Positions 46,701 through 57,530 of a stretch of 64,000 bases of DNA are shown piece by piece. The translations under genes were made by a program, and so were the position numbers. Under the pieces are notes generated by a model. It had not been told where the DNA came from and did no database searches. It saw only the letters and a program-made list of their open reading frames with translations. How positions within the stretch are numbered: the first letter of the stretch is position 1; every line of letters starts with the position of its first letter. Source of the DNA: Ptychodera flava (taxonomy: Eukaryota > Hemichordata > Enteropneusta > Ptychoderidae); assembly GCF_041260155.1 (NCBI RefSeq), contig NC_091930.1:41818596-41882595 (forward strand), written 5' to 3'.

Positions 46701-48600
46701 TTCATTGACTTTCATTCGGTAACCAATCGATCTCAAAACACGTCGTGTACTTAGTTTGACATAAATATGGTGTCACTCACCAGCTCGCCATGCTGCGTGG
46801 TTCCCTGTTGAGCATCTTGGGGGCAAAGCTCGAGCAGTAGCCTTATCGTCTCGTCCTTGATTGATATCTCATAGTCACTGCTGTCCGATGGCAATATTGA
46901 CTGAATGGCATCTGTGAAATAGACATTGAAATATCTATGTGTCAAAGGTGTCTTACACTTGCATATCAAGAAACAGACTTGTCAAGTCTTTATCTCCTTT
47001 GCAACTTTAGATCCAACTGATGAGTAAATTCACTTTCTTCTCGTGGTAACATCATAATATCACCAAATCCACAAGAGAAGTGTTCAACACTAGTTTCTAA
47101 TTTGATATTTTTTTTGGCTGGATAAGAGCGATGCACCTTTGACGTAAGACTATATCATTTGAATTCAGATAAGCGGAATACGTGAAAGACTAAGATTAGT
47201 TTGCACTATTAGCAATCGCAACGCCCCAAAAGACCATAGCTCTTGTAAAGCTGAAAACACAAAACGCTGATATAATCCGCTGGATAAATTTAAAGATATT
47301 GCCTACGCAATAATATACTCTTCTAAGCCCATAATGGATGATGAAAGCTAACTTTGAACGATACAATGTACGAGACAATTAGGCCTACTATAGGAGTTAA
47401 AAGTTTGCTTGATTCCACTGTGGCTATGAGTAGATGTAGTAAACATCTGGGGCCACAAAACCGTATAATCGGATACATTATCAGTGATGGGGTTGGTGAC
47501 GTCATAAACTTCACTAGTAGTGATGAAGCCATAATGTAAAATTAAATAAATGCGACCCTCTTTTTGAAAACGTCGTGACAGAAGTCACGGGACAACGAAA
47601 TCGAGCCTGAGGCCAATGTGTTATTTGCATGCACTGACTTGCATCAATGATACGTTGGCAGTGAAAGTATAGACTTCCACAAATTACATTGTCATTCAAT
47701 GAAACGAAAGCGAAAGAGCCGCTCCGTGTTAGAGTATTCCGCTCATGATCACTGACCGTGTCACTGGATATTCTCATGACCTCATAATACCGTGCGGGCA
47801 TTGCTGAACTTGAGTAGAAGATACATGGATTTACTGCATTTTAAGAAATCATTTGAAAGTTGGGAAGGGCTAATGATGTTCGGACGAATAGAGAACTTAA
47901 TGACAGCAAATGCCACCTTTCATTCCTATCTATAGGAACGTGATGAAATTAAAATGAGCGAATCATAATTACATCTGCTAAAAGTTTGACATCGATCGAT
48001 GACAAACACTCACGTTTCCTGTACGAGAAACACAGTGAGTCAGTGTGGTTTGGGGGCAGTTAAACGCACACAAAACAAATAAAAACACATGTCCCTGTTG
48101 CTCTATAAACAACACTATCAAATAAGAAAATTTGTAATGAAGGGACAATTCACGGCTACATTGTTTTAGACAACTGAAGGACATAAGAATTAATGAATAA
48201 AAATGGCGAAAATGAAAAATATCTGAGCTTCCTATTCTAGTTTTTGAAAACAATGTAATCGAAACCACAAAATATTTTTGTTTGGCCTGATTGTGCGCAC
48301 AAATGAATCCGTAATTATCATAACGGCCGCTCCAATCATCTAACAAAGATGCACACATTTTCTGGACACTTTGCGTTCAGTATCCAGAGTTCACTTACCT
48401 ATTGAATCATTGAATTCAACGAGAAACACCCGTGGGTAAGTCGTATCGTCAGGTGAGACAAGGGGCTTCACAGACTCAACCTCCACTTCCGTGTTTTTCA
48501 GTCGATTTTGAAAGAAGAGCTCGATCTTCGTACTTGCCGTCTCGTCGTCAATATGGCCTGGTATGCCTCGGACGAGGTAGGCCGTCTTTGAAGAAGCCAT
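29970..48600 (-). CDS. PARP14: PARP14-like mono-ADP-ribosyltransferase, complete 21-exon gene (copy A)
   Basis: Exons read 5'->3' on the minus strand: 48600-48399, 46911-46781, 45715-45313, 44914-44726, 44178-43924, 43411-43172, 42763-41045, 40665-40210, 39818-39667, 38895-38653, 38304-38083, 36882-36750, 36465-36400, 35833-35663, 35323-35135, 34275-34088, 33931-33854, 32409-32046, 31770-31622, 30973-30796, 30256-29970. Every intron is GT-AG, phases agree throughout, and the total is 6015 nt (2004 residues plus stop). Domain order is RRM-like repeats (1-473), KH-like repeats (474-1005), macrodomains 1-3 (about 1008-1590), KH/linker (1591-1679), WWE (about 1722-1795) and ART (1801-2004). This is the PARP14 architecture; human PARP14 is about 1800 residues. 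The family mono-ADP-ribosylates proteins in antiviral and interferon-linked signalling in vertebrates. The exact splice site of exon 12 and any 5' noncoding exon are the least certain points. A decayed tandem paralogue lies at 1-12019. Confidence 0.93.
32046..34275 (-). CDS. PARP14: Copy A exons 16-18: linker/KH and WWE domain
   Basis: Exon 16 (188 nt) contains [20 protein letters not shown], the KH-like segment that precedes WWE in PARP14. Exon 17 is a 26-codon acidic linker. Exon 18 (364 nt) carries the WWE domain, with [19 protein letters not shown] and a C-terminal [20 protein letters not shown] strand pair followed by VPVRRDL. WWE domains bind poly-ADP-ribose units in several PARPs and E3 ligases. 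The intron between exons 17 and 18 (32410-33853) hosts a Harbinger-like element at 32584-33436. Confidence 0.87.
32584..33436. mobile_element. Harbinger-like non-autonomous DNA transposon, copy 2 (TTA duplication)
   Basis: The ends are GGAAGCGTTCAGGTATTACG and TCATAATAACTGAACGCTCCC in inverted orientation, flanked by TTA at 32581-32583 and 33437-33439. It lies in the intron between exons 17 and 18 of PARP14-like copy A. No ORF of note. Confidence 0.8.
35135..36882 (-). CDS. PARP14: Copy A exons 12-15: macrodomain 3
   Basis: Four short exons (133, 66, 171 and 189 nt) form a third macrodomain: [20 protein letters not shown] (exon 12), [14 protein letters not shown] (exon 13), [12 protein letters not shown] with VVMPTVGTG (exon 14), and [20 protein letters not shown] (exon 15). 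The VNCTSNN and GVSKAI motifs match the third macrodomain of PARP14, an ADP-ribose reader in vertebrates. The exon 12 start was placed at the AG that keeps phase 0 with exon 11; an AG two bases upstream would break the frame. Confidence 0.82.
37649..37711. repeat. (CT)n microsatellite
   Basis: About 63 bp of CT in the intron between exons 11 and 12 of copy A. Confidence 0.96.
38083..39818 (-). CDS. PARP14: Copy A exons 9-11: macrodomain 2
   Basis: Exon 9 gives a basic, Ser/Gln-rich linker, then [15 protein letters not shown]. Exon 10 continues [20 protein letters not shown] and [13 protein letters not shown]. Exon 11 gives [15 protein letters not shown] and DIHIIVYD. The fold signature is complete, but VNPANN is replaced by VNTTGK and the glycine loop reads [10 protein letters not shown]. 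This is a binding-type macrodomain pattern rather than that of the hydrolytic MacroD type. Introns 9 to 11 are phase 0. The intron between exons 9 and 10 contains a long perfect hairpin (39327-39421). Confidence 0.88.
39060..39310. repeat. Diverged minus-oriented copy of the M1-M4 family
   Basis: It contains GGAGTTAACACAGGGATGGC and GTGTCTCTAGTACCAACC in reverse orientation, in the intron between exons 9 and 10 of copy A. Confidence 0.45.
39327..39421. repeat. Perfect 32-bp inverted repeat (hairpin) in intron 9 of copy A
   Basis: ATGATTCTTGAAAAAGAAAG... (39327-39358) is exactly inverted at 39390-39421 around a 31-bp spacer. The spacer motif GTCGAACATTATTCGACACTTG recurs just outside, at about 39424-39447, as TGTCGAACATTATTCGGCACTT. 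This suggests a duplication-inversion event. Confidence 0.9.
40210..42763 (-). CDS. PARP14: Copy A exons 7-8: KH-like repeats and macrodomain 1
   Basis: Exon 7 (1719 nt) is one long reading frame from DASKVLNRQ to AKAIVDAG, followed by exon 8 (456 nt). Most of exon 7 is the KH-like repeat region seen in PARP14, with repeated patterns such as [16 protein letters not shown] and [12 protein letters not shown]. Macrodomain 1 starts near residue 1008 ([20 protein letters not shown]) and finishes in exon 8. The ADP-ribose-binding elements are intact: GDIT, VNPANN, a glycine-rich HGGGLAKAI, and [11 protein letters not shown]. Macrodomain 1 of vertebrate PARP14 is reported to remove ADP-ribose from proteins; the intact motif set makes that plausible here but does not prove it. 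Confidence 0.9.
43172..48600 (-). CDS. PARP14: Copy A exons 1-6: N-terminal RRM-like repeats
   Basis: The start codon at 48598-48600 opens [15 protein letters not shown], a beta-strand start typical of RRM/PARP14 N-termini. Exon 2 encodes a short [12 protein letters not shown] segment. Exon 3 (134 codons) is a Ser/Thr/Arg-rich, probably disordered linker. Exons 4, 5 and 6 each hold an RRM-like fold: TTIEVTGF with [16 protein letters not shown] (exon 4), [12 protein letters not shown] with [11 protein letters not shown] (exon 5), and [20 protein letters not shown] (exon 6). Introns here are phase 1 except intron 2 (phase 0). The same exons exist in copy B at 2097-12019, with identical lengths for exons 4 and 5 (189 and 255 nt). 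In vertebrate PARP14 these domains are linked to RNA binding; whether they bind RNA here is inferred. Confidence 0.88.
45140..45300. repeat. Diverged minus-oriented copy of the M1-M4 family
   Basis: It contains AGAGTCAACACATGGATGGC and GTGTCTTTAGTACCAAATTG. It lies against the donor side of copy A exon 3, which ends at 45313. Confidence 0.4.
45811..45993. repeat. Dispersed about 183-bp repeat, copy 2, with short inverted ends
   Basis: It begins GGTATACAAACACCT and ends AGGTGACTATATACC, a short imperfect terminal inverted repeat, so it is probably a small MITE. It lies in intron 2 of copy A. It also holds the near-palindrome AAGCGGGTGGCCGCTT. Confidence 0.7.
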
Positions 48601-48706
48601 GGCAACAGATTAACTAATCTAAAACTGTACTTTCACCGTTTTCTGGGTCCTTCGTACTCAAAGTAAGGTATCAAACTTGTTGACAAATGAGACCATCTAC
48701 TGATGC
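48601..48706 (-). promoter_or_regulatory. 5' flank of copy A between start codon and inverted-repeat element
   Basis: Only 106 bases separate the chosen start codon from a 700-bp inverted-repeat element (48707-49406). The 5' UTR or the core promoter must therefore lie in this short stretch, inside the element, or in an upstream noncoding exon. I see no clear TATA box. This is a positional inference only. Confidence 0.35.
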
Positions 48707-49406
48707 AATGTCTATTTCAGTCGGGGAAATCCCCGCACATGATGATTGCGCGGCAGGCATTATTATAGTCTGATCCCCTGCCCCATTTCTGCCGCTGGCT
48801 GCGCTGCTCACGAAAATAGGGTCAGGTATGGGCTGCGCGTGAGCCGTCAGAATTTTGACAGCATACTAGTGGACACAGTCCCCTGACAGGACCATGCGAT
48901 CAGCACATCGGTATAGTGGCAAGCCGTATGGAAAGTATACCACGAAACATCGGATGTTGACAAGTAATTTGCACGGCTTGACTTTCACTTTATGTCTCCG
49001 ACTTATATTTCCTATGATGGCATTTAGTGGTCAAATGACGATTATCGTCTAGGGTATTTTCTTAGAAGTGATCCCTCTTTTCGCATGTACGACAGTGACT
49101 CAAAATAAGTGATTTTTCGTTTATATGTCGACATAGGATGCTTGGTTCGGGAAACCATGGGGTCAGATTAGTCCATGGGCATACGAAAATAAAATTGAAG
49201 GTTACAGTTCCAAGTTTGAAATGAATTCAATGCAATCACTGCCCTCGTACTATTGACAAATAGCAGCCATCATTACATTAGCCAATACCTGACTCTATTT
49301 TCATGAGCAGCGCAGCCAGCGGTAGAAATGGGTCAGGGGACCAAACTATAATACTTCCTGCCGCCCAATCATAACGTACGGGAATTTCCCCGACTGAAAT
49401 AGACAT
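48707..49406. mobile_element. DNA element with about 120-bp inverted arms beside the start of copy A
   Basis: The arms 48707-48828 and 49286-49406 are inverted copies: ATGTCTATTTCAGTCGGGG outward ends, then CAGGGGATCAGACTATAAT against CAGGGGACCAAACTATAAT, and GAGCAGCGCAGCCAGCGG in both. Identity is about 85-90 percent. The 457-bp core is noncoding. There is no obvious target duplication. A single folded transcript would form a long hairpin. Confidence 0.7.
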
Positions 49407-49846
49407 AGAAATAGACATAGAGCTGTTAGGAAAAAATCCTGAAAAAAATTTAAAGGGACTGATCAGAAAGCCAGTACTACCGTACATAGGTGACACAGAA
49501 CGCGTTGTCCAACGATATACGGACGGGTTGGCGAAGAATCGTGACGGAAAAGCCGTTGTCCTCTCGAGTGTAGACACCTGCCATCTTGAGTGAGTTACAG
49601 AGTAAATTTGTCATCTCGATCATGTCAGTCGATGATAAAGACAAAAGTGGCCCGGATAACCTCCTTTGTGACGTACACCAGGACACGTAAAAAATCCATA
49701 TTGTCCCTGTTCTACCGGAACATTTTTTTCGAGCAGATGACTGATTGGTGATGATCGACTACTGTATATTCTCGCAAAAAAATGATTGATGAATTTTAAA
49801 TATGGTAGTTATGTCTAACGAAATTTTAAGTCGCTAAAGCTTTTCA
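49407..49846. other. Upstream flank of copy A, between inverted-repeat element and array
   Basis: No assignable gene. A minus-strand frame at 49477-49686 reads MIEMTNLLCNSLKMAGVYTR and ends near a gtagta site, so an upstream exon is possible. I could not connect it to copy A. Confidence 0.3.
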
Positions 49847-50192
49847 GGTAGTTTGTACCTCGAAAGTGAATACTTGAACTTTTGCTCAAATTTCAACCAA
49901 TCTCTTTCAAATTCAAGAATAAAAATCGGGGGTCACCGTGCAAATTTTGGTACTAGAGAGACAAATTACCCAAGATTTACACAGACTGATAATTGAAATT
50001 CAAACCGACCGTCATCCCTGTGTTAACTCTATAGAAAAAAATTGAAATTTTCAATTCTCGAAAAACTAAGGCGGTAAAAGTTTCCGTACGCACGCATCGG
50101 AGCTTTAAAATGAACCCCCCACAAGTGGTAGATCAGAAAAGAATTGTAGAAGTTTGAAGGTCCGAAAATCTGTCCCCGAGGCGCATTCTACC
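49847..50192. mobile_element. MITE of the GGTAG/GCGCC family, copy M3
   Basis: It starts GGTAGTTTGTACCTCGAAAG and ends GAGGCGCATTCTACC, with the shared internal blocks TTTTGGTACTAGAGAG and GTGGTAGATCAGAAAAG. It heads unit A of the 3-kb array. Confidence 0.68.
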
Positions 50193-50883
50193 AATTCCCA
50201 ATAACCGAACGAGTTGCCAGGGCTGTCTGCAATCCGTCGATCAATTCGCTAATAACCTACTGGCTCATGCCGTACAATTAAAAGCGGACAGCGTACCTAG
50301 CGACAAACCTGACAGTTGTGACCTAAACGCAAGTTCTACTGCACAGTTTGATCTTTAGAAAAGTCATATACAAAAGGCTCAAATCATAAACTCATTGGAC
50401 GAACGACGATAAACGTCCTTCCTCGCGCAAGGATATTCTTAAATTATCGATCGGAACAGAACCTGCATCGAAGGGCTCGGAAGACACCAGCTGCCAGCTG
50501 TAGCTTTAAGTTTGGAGCGCTATGGATATACTGTTAATTAAAGTAGAAAAAAAACAGTTTCTGTTAAGTGACAAGGGTTTCAAAGTATCTGCATGCGAGA
50601 TATGTGTCACTGCAAGCATCAAACTGTATTAACATCAACGACAGAAGTACAATGTTTTATTCTCACAATTTGTTCAAAAATGTTTTGGATCTTTAGTCTC
50701 ACTTATGTTAGAACGATGGGCAACTGTCCGAACAAGGCTCACTCGACAGACGAAGTCCTCGGGTGTCCCTATTCAATAAACTGCATTAGCTGGGCGTTCT
50801 GATAGAGCTGTGTAATAAATGAATAAGCCACTGTAACACATACACACACATTCACACACGCGCGCGTTTATTTTTTGCGCATT

Positions 50884-50887
<4 letters not shown>

Positions 50888-50957
<70 letters not shown>
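50888..50957. repeat. (GA)n microsatellite of array unit A
   Basis: About 70 bp of GA. Equivalent runs occur at 56635-56707 (unit B/C) and 60319-60389 (unit D), so the repeat was already present in the ancestral unit. Confidence 0.96.
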
Positions 50958-50960
<3 letters not shown>

Positions 50961-52238
50961 TCTCAAGTTTTGAAGAGAATGGGTGCATTATTGTTTTCTT
51001 CCACCACTATTCTTTTATTCCTATGGAATAACCTTTCCCCCTTTGTAATTTTGTTCTAGCCAAGGATAGACAGACCGCCTGATGTCGAAGTGATAGAGAA
51101 AATAGGAGCGCCAGGAGATCAAGTGACGATTCAAGGCCAACAACACGCAGATAGAATGTTTCTACCACGTTGAAGTACTCGGGATGGAATTGTTTTATTT
51201 TGGAAGAATAGTACCAAGAAAACCTTGATGAAAGATTCATCATTGGTTTTATACTGACGGAAGTAGTGTGACACCGTTTGCAATCAATCAATTACTTGTT
51301 TAGTTGAGTTATAAAGTTGTGTGACTCTCGAATTTTCGTGATTTTTTCCATGCCATTGAAATATACTGTGAAAATCATAAAACTCCGGCGCAATTATCGG
51401 TCAAAAAACTAAACAAATGAAAAAACGGAAATTCACCTTCGCTTCATCTTCGTACGTGGATTTTGTCGGAAAAGACAATTAATTGTAGATGATTGAAGGA
51501 TTAAGAGTTCGTTGGCGTTTCTAGAATGATCTCAGCAATGCTTGGGACTGAACTCTGCATATGAGAGCGCCCTCACACAGGCGTTCCAAATGAGCTTTCG
51601 GGCTTTCAAAGGGGTCCATGCGTGCGAGTATGAGTGGAATCTATGCAAGAGATAAGAAACCAGTCACTGCTATTCATGTCAACAACGTACCTGCCAAGGT
51701 TCTGTCCTCGATTTTCAAAACATGCGGCAGTTGGCGTAGCTCGTTATTTTAGAACGTTTCATCTCTGTGCCAGCGTCCAGCTGCATGTTCTTACACGAAT
51801 AGTTCTTTTACCGTTTTTTTTTTATGATGCAGTGCACGCCAGGGTATACAAAGCGTACGTTACGCGTAGAACTTTCTAGCCGTAGGGTACACGCAGGGTA
51901 TGTAACTCATAGAACTTTATAGTAGATTACACCCTGACCTATATATTCGTCGCTGATGGTTAGATTATACATGGGGCATTATTTGGTATTGCAAATTCGT
52001 GTCATTCTTCTATAACAATCCGTTGTACAACACAAATCAGTATGTTTTCGCTGTTTTTAGCTTATATACGGTGTTTGATAAAGTCACTGCATGCATTGTG
52101 GGATAACCGGGAAAAGGTCTATTTTAAAAGATATGTTCACTCCTTTCTACGCTTAGACACATCGCTCATTAGTCAGTTAAAGACTTTTAAAGGGAAATTC
52201 ACTCAACTGTGGAAACGCAAGCAGTGCAGTGACAAATC

Positions 52239-52300
52239 GATCACGCTCAGGTCAAGGGTCATCGCCATTTGAACCGACGGCCCTTGACCTGAGCGCGATC
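52239..52300. promoter_or_regulatory. Inverted repeat with DR1-like half-sites in array unit A
   Basis: Arms of 22 bp (GATCACGCTCAGGTCAAGGG... and its inverse) match at 20 positions around an 18-bp loop. Each arm holds AGGTCA-A-GGGTCA or close to it, the direct-repeat-1 layout recognised by RXR/HNF4-type nuclear receptors. Unit B has the same structure at 54899-54959; unit C (about 58148-58210) is eroded. Binding is inference. Confidence 0.4.
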
Positions 52301-53599
52301 TATACGCCGTACAGCCTGCGTATTCACAACTAGTATCCGTAGAAGTGTAGTAAGCATTCATTCAATACGGTTTGAACCATTTGATTTCTGGGAGACGGTT
52401 AGAGGATTGCCAGGAAAACCTGTTGCTGGGCATCTATAGGAAATTAAGTATTTTTTTTTTCCCAGTGGGAAGCAAAATATGCTTCAAGGAATGCCGTGAA
52501 AATTCATTTGTTGCCATTTACAAAGAGACTGTTTCTTCTATGATCTCTAAAACTACCGTGTATGGTGCTTAATTATGGCAAAGACTTGATAAATTGTTTG
52601 ATAAATTATCTGCTGAATAGGGTATCTGCCATGAATTGAGAAACCTGAGTATGCATGGATGTGTACTAGCATTTTGTTTATTTGCAAGTTGTTCATAGTA
52701 CTGACAATGCTTTCAAACCTAAAAAAAAACTACTTCAGGAAAATGTGAAAAAGCGTGACTCAGTCCCTTTAAAGTTTCCTACAAATGTTTTATGAGACAG
52801 TGAATGTCTTGGAATGCATGGGATCTGAAACTCTTTGAAATGCATTTTCTGCAGAACATATCTTTGATATTCTAAAAAGCTAAGCTATCCTAAGATCAAC
52901 ACGGTCACTTTTTTCACAACGTACAACGTGAACATTTGTAGGAACCAGCAAGGTGGATTTCAAAAGATCCACATAATCTGTCTCTGTGAAGATTATCTGA
53001 CTTCCAATAAAAAACCAAAAAAGCTGTAGGAAATCATAAATGGGTAGAGGTATGTTTTTCATGATTTGTATATATTAAATAATCAAGAAGTGTCAGGATC
53101 TGTTTTGGGAAGGCATGCATGATGCACCCACACACTCAACACCAGTCCTGGTCATTTCCAAATTTAGCACCGCTATACCAAAGTATATGCCATGATGGAT
53201 TGATGGAAAATACTAGAGAAGGCAGTGGCTCGCTTGCAGCATTGTGAAGATCAACCATCCCCTTCTGCATTTTCTAAAGCCATGTGCTGTACACCAAGAA
53301 AATTTGCTGCCAGGATGGGAGAAAAAATGTTGTCATACACATTTCAAAATAATCCATCGCTTACATGAGCCTATGTTTGTAAGCTTTCTATATGTCCTAT
53401 ATCATTTCTGACGTTCTAATTTAGAGCATTTTTTTCAAAAAAGAGCGAAGGTAAGACGCTATTGGCAAATGGAAATAACTCTGACACCAAGGGCATTTTT
53501 TTCGCAATATTACTCTTCAATCGAAATGAAAAATCAGGTAAACCATCTTCCCCTTTAAACCTTTGCCCAAAGTTTACAACAGGAAACGTTAAGCCATTC

Positions 53600-53925
53600 T
53601 CTTTCGAAATCAAAAAGTGATGTCAAAGGTCACCGTGAAAAATTTACAACTAGAGCAACAAATTACCCGATATTTACCAAAACGCGAAATTCAAGCTGGT
53701 CGCCATGACCCCAGAGTTAACTCCATCAGTAAAGACGCTTTTTTATTTTAGCAAAAATATGCCGGTGATATTCCAAGAGCTTAAAAATAAGTCCATAAGT
53801 GGTATACCAAAAATGTATCTGACGCACGGATCGGAACTTTAAAATGAACCCCAACAAGTGGTAGATCAGAAAAGAATTGTAGAAGTTTGAGAGTCTGAAT
53901 ATCTGTCCCCGGGGCGCATTCTACC
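53600..53925. mobile_element. MITE of the GGTAG/GCGCC family, copy M4, 5' truncated
   Basis: It matches M3 from GTCACCGTG to GGGGCGCATTCTACC and leads straight into the same downstream sequence (CAATAACCGAACGAGTTGCC). M3 and M4 therefore descend from one insertion duplicated with the array unit. Confidence 0.6.
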
Positions 53926-56631
53926 TATTCCCAATAACCGAACGAGTTGCCAGGGCTGTCCAATAGAACGGTCTGCAATCCGTCGATCAATTAGCTAATA
54001 ACCTACTTGCTCATGCCGTACAATTAAAAGCGGAAAGCGTACCTAGCGACAAACCTTAAAGTTGTAACCTAAACGCAAGTTCTACTGCACAGTTTGATCT
54101 TCAGAAAAGTCATATACAAATAAAATTAGGCTCAAATCATAAACTCATTGGACGACGACGATAAATGTCCTTCCTCGCGCAGGAAATTCTTAAATTATCG
54201 AGATTTATTTTGAAAGAATAGTACCAAGAAAACGTTGATGAAAGATTCATTATCGGTTTCATACTGACAAAATTAGTGTGACACCGTTTGCAATCAGTTA
54301 CCGTTTTGTTGAGTTACAAACTTATCTTTGTGGTACTCGAATATCCTTAAGTTTTGTATGCCGTTGAAATATACTGTGGGAATCATAACAACCGGGGGCA
54401 ATTATAGGTCAAAATACTGAACAAATGAAAAACGGAAATTCATTTACGCTTCATCTTCGTACGTGGATTTTGTCGGAAAAGACAATTAATTGTAGATGAT
54501 TGAAGGATTAAGAGTTCCGTTGGCGTTTCTAGAATGATCTCAGCAATGCTTGGGACTGAACTATGCATATGAGCGCGCCCTCACACTGGCATTCCAAATG
54601 AGTTGTAGGCTTTCGAGCTTTCATCGGGGTCCATGTGTACGTATTATCATGAGTGGGAATCTACGCAGGTGATAAGAAACCAGTCACCGCTATTCCTGTC
54701 AACAACTTGCCAAGGTTCTGTCCTGGATTTTCAAAACATACGGCCGTGGGCTTATTATTTTAGAACGTTTTATCTTTGTGTCAGCGTCCAGCTGAAAGTT
54801 CCTTTCTATGCTTAGACGCATCGCTCATTAGCCAGTTAAAGACTTGTAAAGGGAAATTCACTCAACTGTGGAAACGCAAGCAGTGCAGTGACATATCGAT
54901 CACGCTCAGGTCAAGGGTCATCGCCCTTTGAACCGACGGCCCTTGACCTGAGCGCGATCTATACGCCATATAGCCTGCGTGTTCACAACTAGTATCCGTA
55001 GAAGTGTAGTAAACATTCATTCAATAAGGTTTGAACAATTTGATTTCTGGGAGACGGTTAGAGGATTGCCAGGACAAAACCTGTTGCTGGGCATTTATAG
55101 AAAAAATGAGTATTTTTGTGCCGTGCCCAGTTGGCAGGAAAATATGCTTCAAGGAAGGCCGTGAAAATTCATTTGTTGCCATGTACAAAGAATTTGTTTC
55201 TTCTATGATCTCTATAAAGACTTGATAAATTGGTTGATAAATTATCTGCTAAATATAATAGGGCATATGCCATTAATTGAGAAACCTGAGTATCAATGGA
55301 TGGATGTCTACTAGTATTTCGTTTATTTGCAAGTTGTTCACAGATGATCTACTGCCAATGCTTTCAAACCTAACAAAAACAACTACTTCAGGAAAATGTG
55401 AAAAAGCGTGACTCTGTCCCTTTAGCAATTTCCTACAAATGTTTTATGAAACAGTGAATGTCTTGAAATGCTTGGGATGTGAAACTCTTTGAAATGCATT
55501 GCATTGAAATGCATTTGAAATGCAGAACATTTCTTTGATATTCTGAAAAACTAAGCTATTCTAAAATCAACACAGCAAATTTTGTTACAACGGACAATTT
55601 GAAGTGTCTGAACGTGAACATCTGTAGGAACCAGCAAGGTGAATTTCAAAAGATCCACATAAGCTGTCTCTGTGAAAATTTTCTGACTTCCAATAAAAAA
55701 TAAAGACAAAAAGTGGTAGGAAATCATCAATGGATAGAGGTTAGGTTTTCCATGATTTGTACACATGAAATAATCAAGAAGTGTCAGGATATGTTTTGTG
55801 AGGCCTGCATGATGCACCCACACACAAAACACCAGTCCAGGTCATATCCCAATCGAGCACCTCTATACCATAGTGCCATGATGGATTGATGGAAAATACC
55901 AGAGAAGACAGTTGTTCCGCTTGCAGCATTGAAAAGATCAATAATTCCCTTGTGCATTTTCTAAAGCCATGTGCTGTACATCAAGCACGGACATTGACTG
56001 AACTAAATGTAACCCTAAACTCATCTTTAAAGGTAGCTTCGAAATAAAGTCAGTGATGTCCCTGTGCAAAGGTATTATATATTTTCACGTCATAAAATGT
56101 TAAAAGCAAGTAGCTCTAACGTTTGGTAATTTTTCAGTAATGTTATTCTGTGTCACTATTTGTGTAGTTTGTTGGTTTGCTCTCAATGTTTACATACTAA
56201 GTATTACAGCCATCACATGTGCACACTGCATTGTTATAGCGCACAATTAAAGTTTAGTCCGGACTGAGATTTATTTGTACACAATATGAATGTACTTTAC
56301 ATGTATACTGGTTGTGTTCACAAGCTGAATACTGGGCATTTCAATAAACTCTGGAAAGAAATTGTTGTTCATACACTGAACATTTTAAAACTGAAAAAAT
56401 CAACAATAGTTACAGCTACTGCACACACTTTTTCCCTAAAGATTATGTTCATATGACTTGTTTTTTATTTAACAATTTGCTTTTATTCTACTTGAAAAAG
56501 TGTTTCATGGTAACCTTTGGAAAAGAAAATTTTCTGCCATGATGGGAGAAAAAAATGTTGTCATACACATTTCCTCCAGCTATATATGGGTGCATTTGCA
56601 TGTATATTCATGCTTGTATATGCATGCAAAT

Positions 56632-56634
<3 letters not shown>

Positions 56635-56707
<73 letters not shown>
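56635..56707. repeat. (GA)n microsatellite at the B/C unit joint
   Basis: About 73 bp of GA, matching the run in units A and D. Confidence 0.96.
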
Positions 56708-56709
<2 letters not shown>

Positions 56710-57018
56710 CTAATTTATATTTTTATTAGAATAAGTGCATCACTTTTTTGATTTCACCAGTTTTCCTTATGCATATTAAAAAACCATCCACTTGTAGTTA
56801 AACCAAGGATAGACCGACCAATCCTTCGCTCAAGATAGCCGTCTGCTGTCAAAGGGAAAGCGAAAATAGAAGCGCCAGGAGATCACGATTCGAGACTAAC
56901 AATATCTGATAGAGTCTTTCGACCACATTGCAGTCGTATCGGCGATGAATTGTTTTATTTTGCAAGAATAGTACTGAGAAAGCCTTGATGAAAGATATAC
57001 CATTTGGTTCCATACTAA

Positions 57019-57530
57019 GGGAGCCGTCATTATTTACGGCCCCGGGAAAGGTGGAGGAATTTCTTCGGACACTCCGAAATTTCGTGTAAACACCCTCCCC
57101 CATCTCCCGCCAACCATGGTGAATTTGAGTAACTCCTCTGTAACTCAGAAATTTTGACACACCTTCCCACTTACAAACAAGTTAAATACCAATACATGTA
57201 TTTGTAAAATTTACAAAAATACATCAATAGTAAGACCTTTCCAATCCCTATGTACCCTGCTAAATTATCATGGGTTATATCATGACGGTTGAAACGGGTG
57301 AAATCAACAAATTGAAATTCGAAGTGACAACAAAATACAGATATACAAGCTCGAGATAAAACCAGTATCCGACCATATAGTATAATGTTCAATTTAGATG
57401 GGTATTATGAATGATTGAATAACGGCCCTTCTTTCTCTCCATATTTTGAGCAACCTCCTTGAACTTTTCAATTTTTTGAGTGACCCCCTCATATTCCTCT
57501 GACCCGAGGTGGTAAATAATGACGGCTGCC
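57019..57530. mobile_element. Harbinger-like MITE with TAA duplication, in array unit C
   Basis: The left end GGGAGCCGTCATTATTTACG and the reverse complement of the right end GGCAGCCGTCATTATTTACC match closely. TAA flanks both sides (57016-57018 and 57531-57533). The element is 512 bp and noncoding. It is absent from the matching place in the other array units, so it inserted after the array formed. Confidence 0.8.

Noticed and set aside
49278-49686. Overlapping minus-strand ORFs upstream of copy A
   Set aside because: They overlap the inverted-repeat arm and cannot be joined in phase to exon 1; kept only as a possible noncoding 5' exon.
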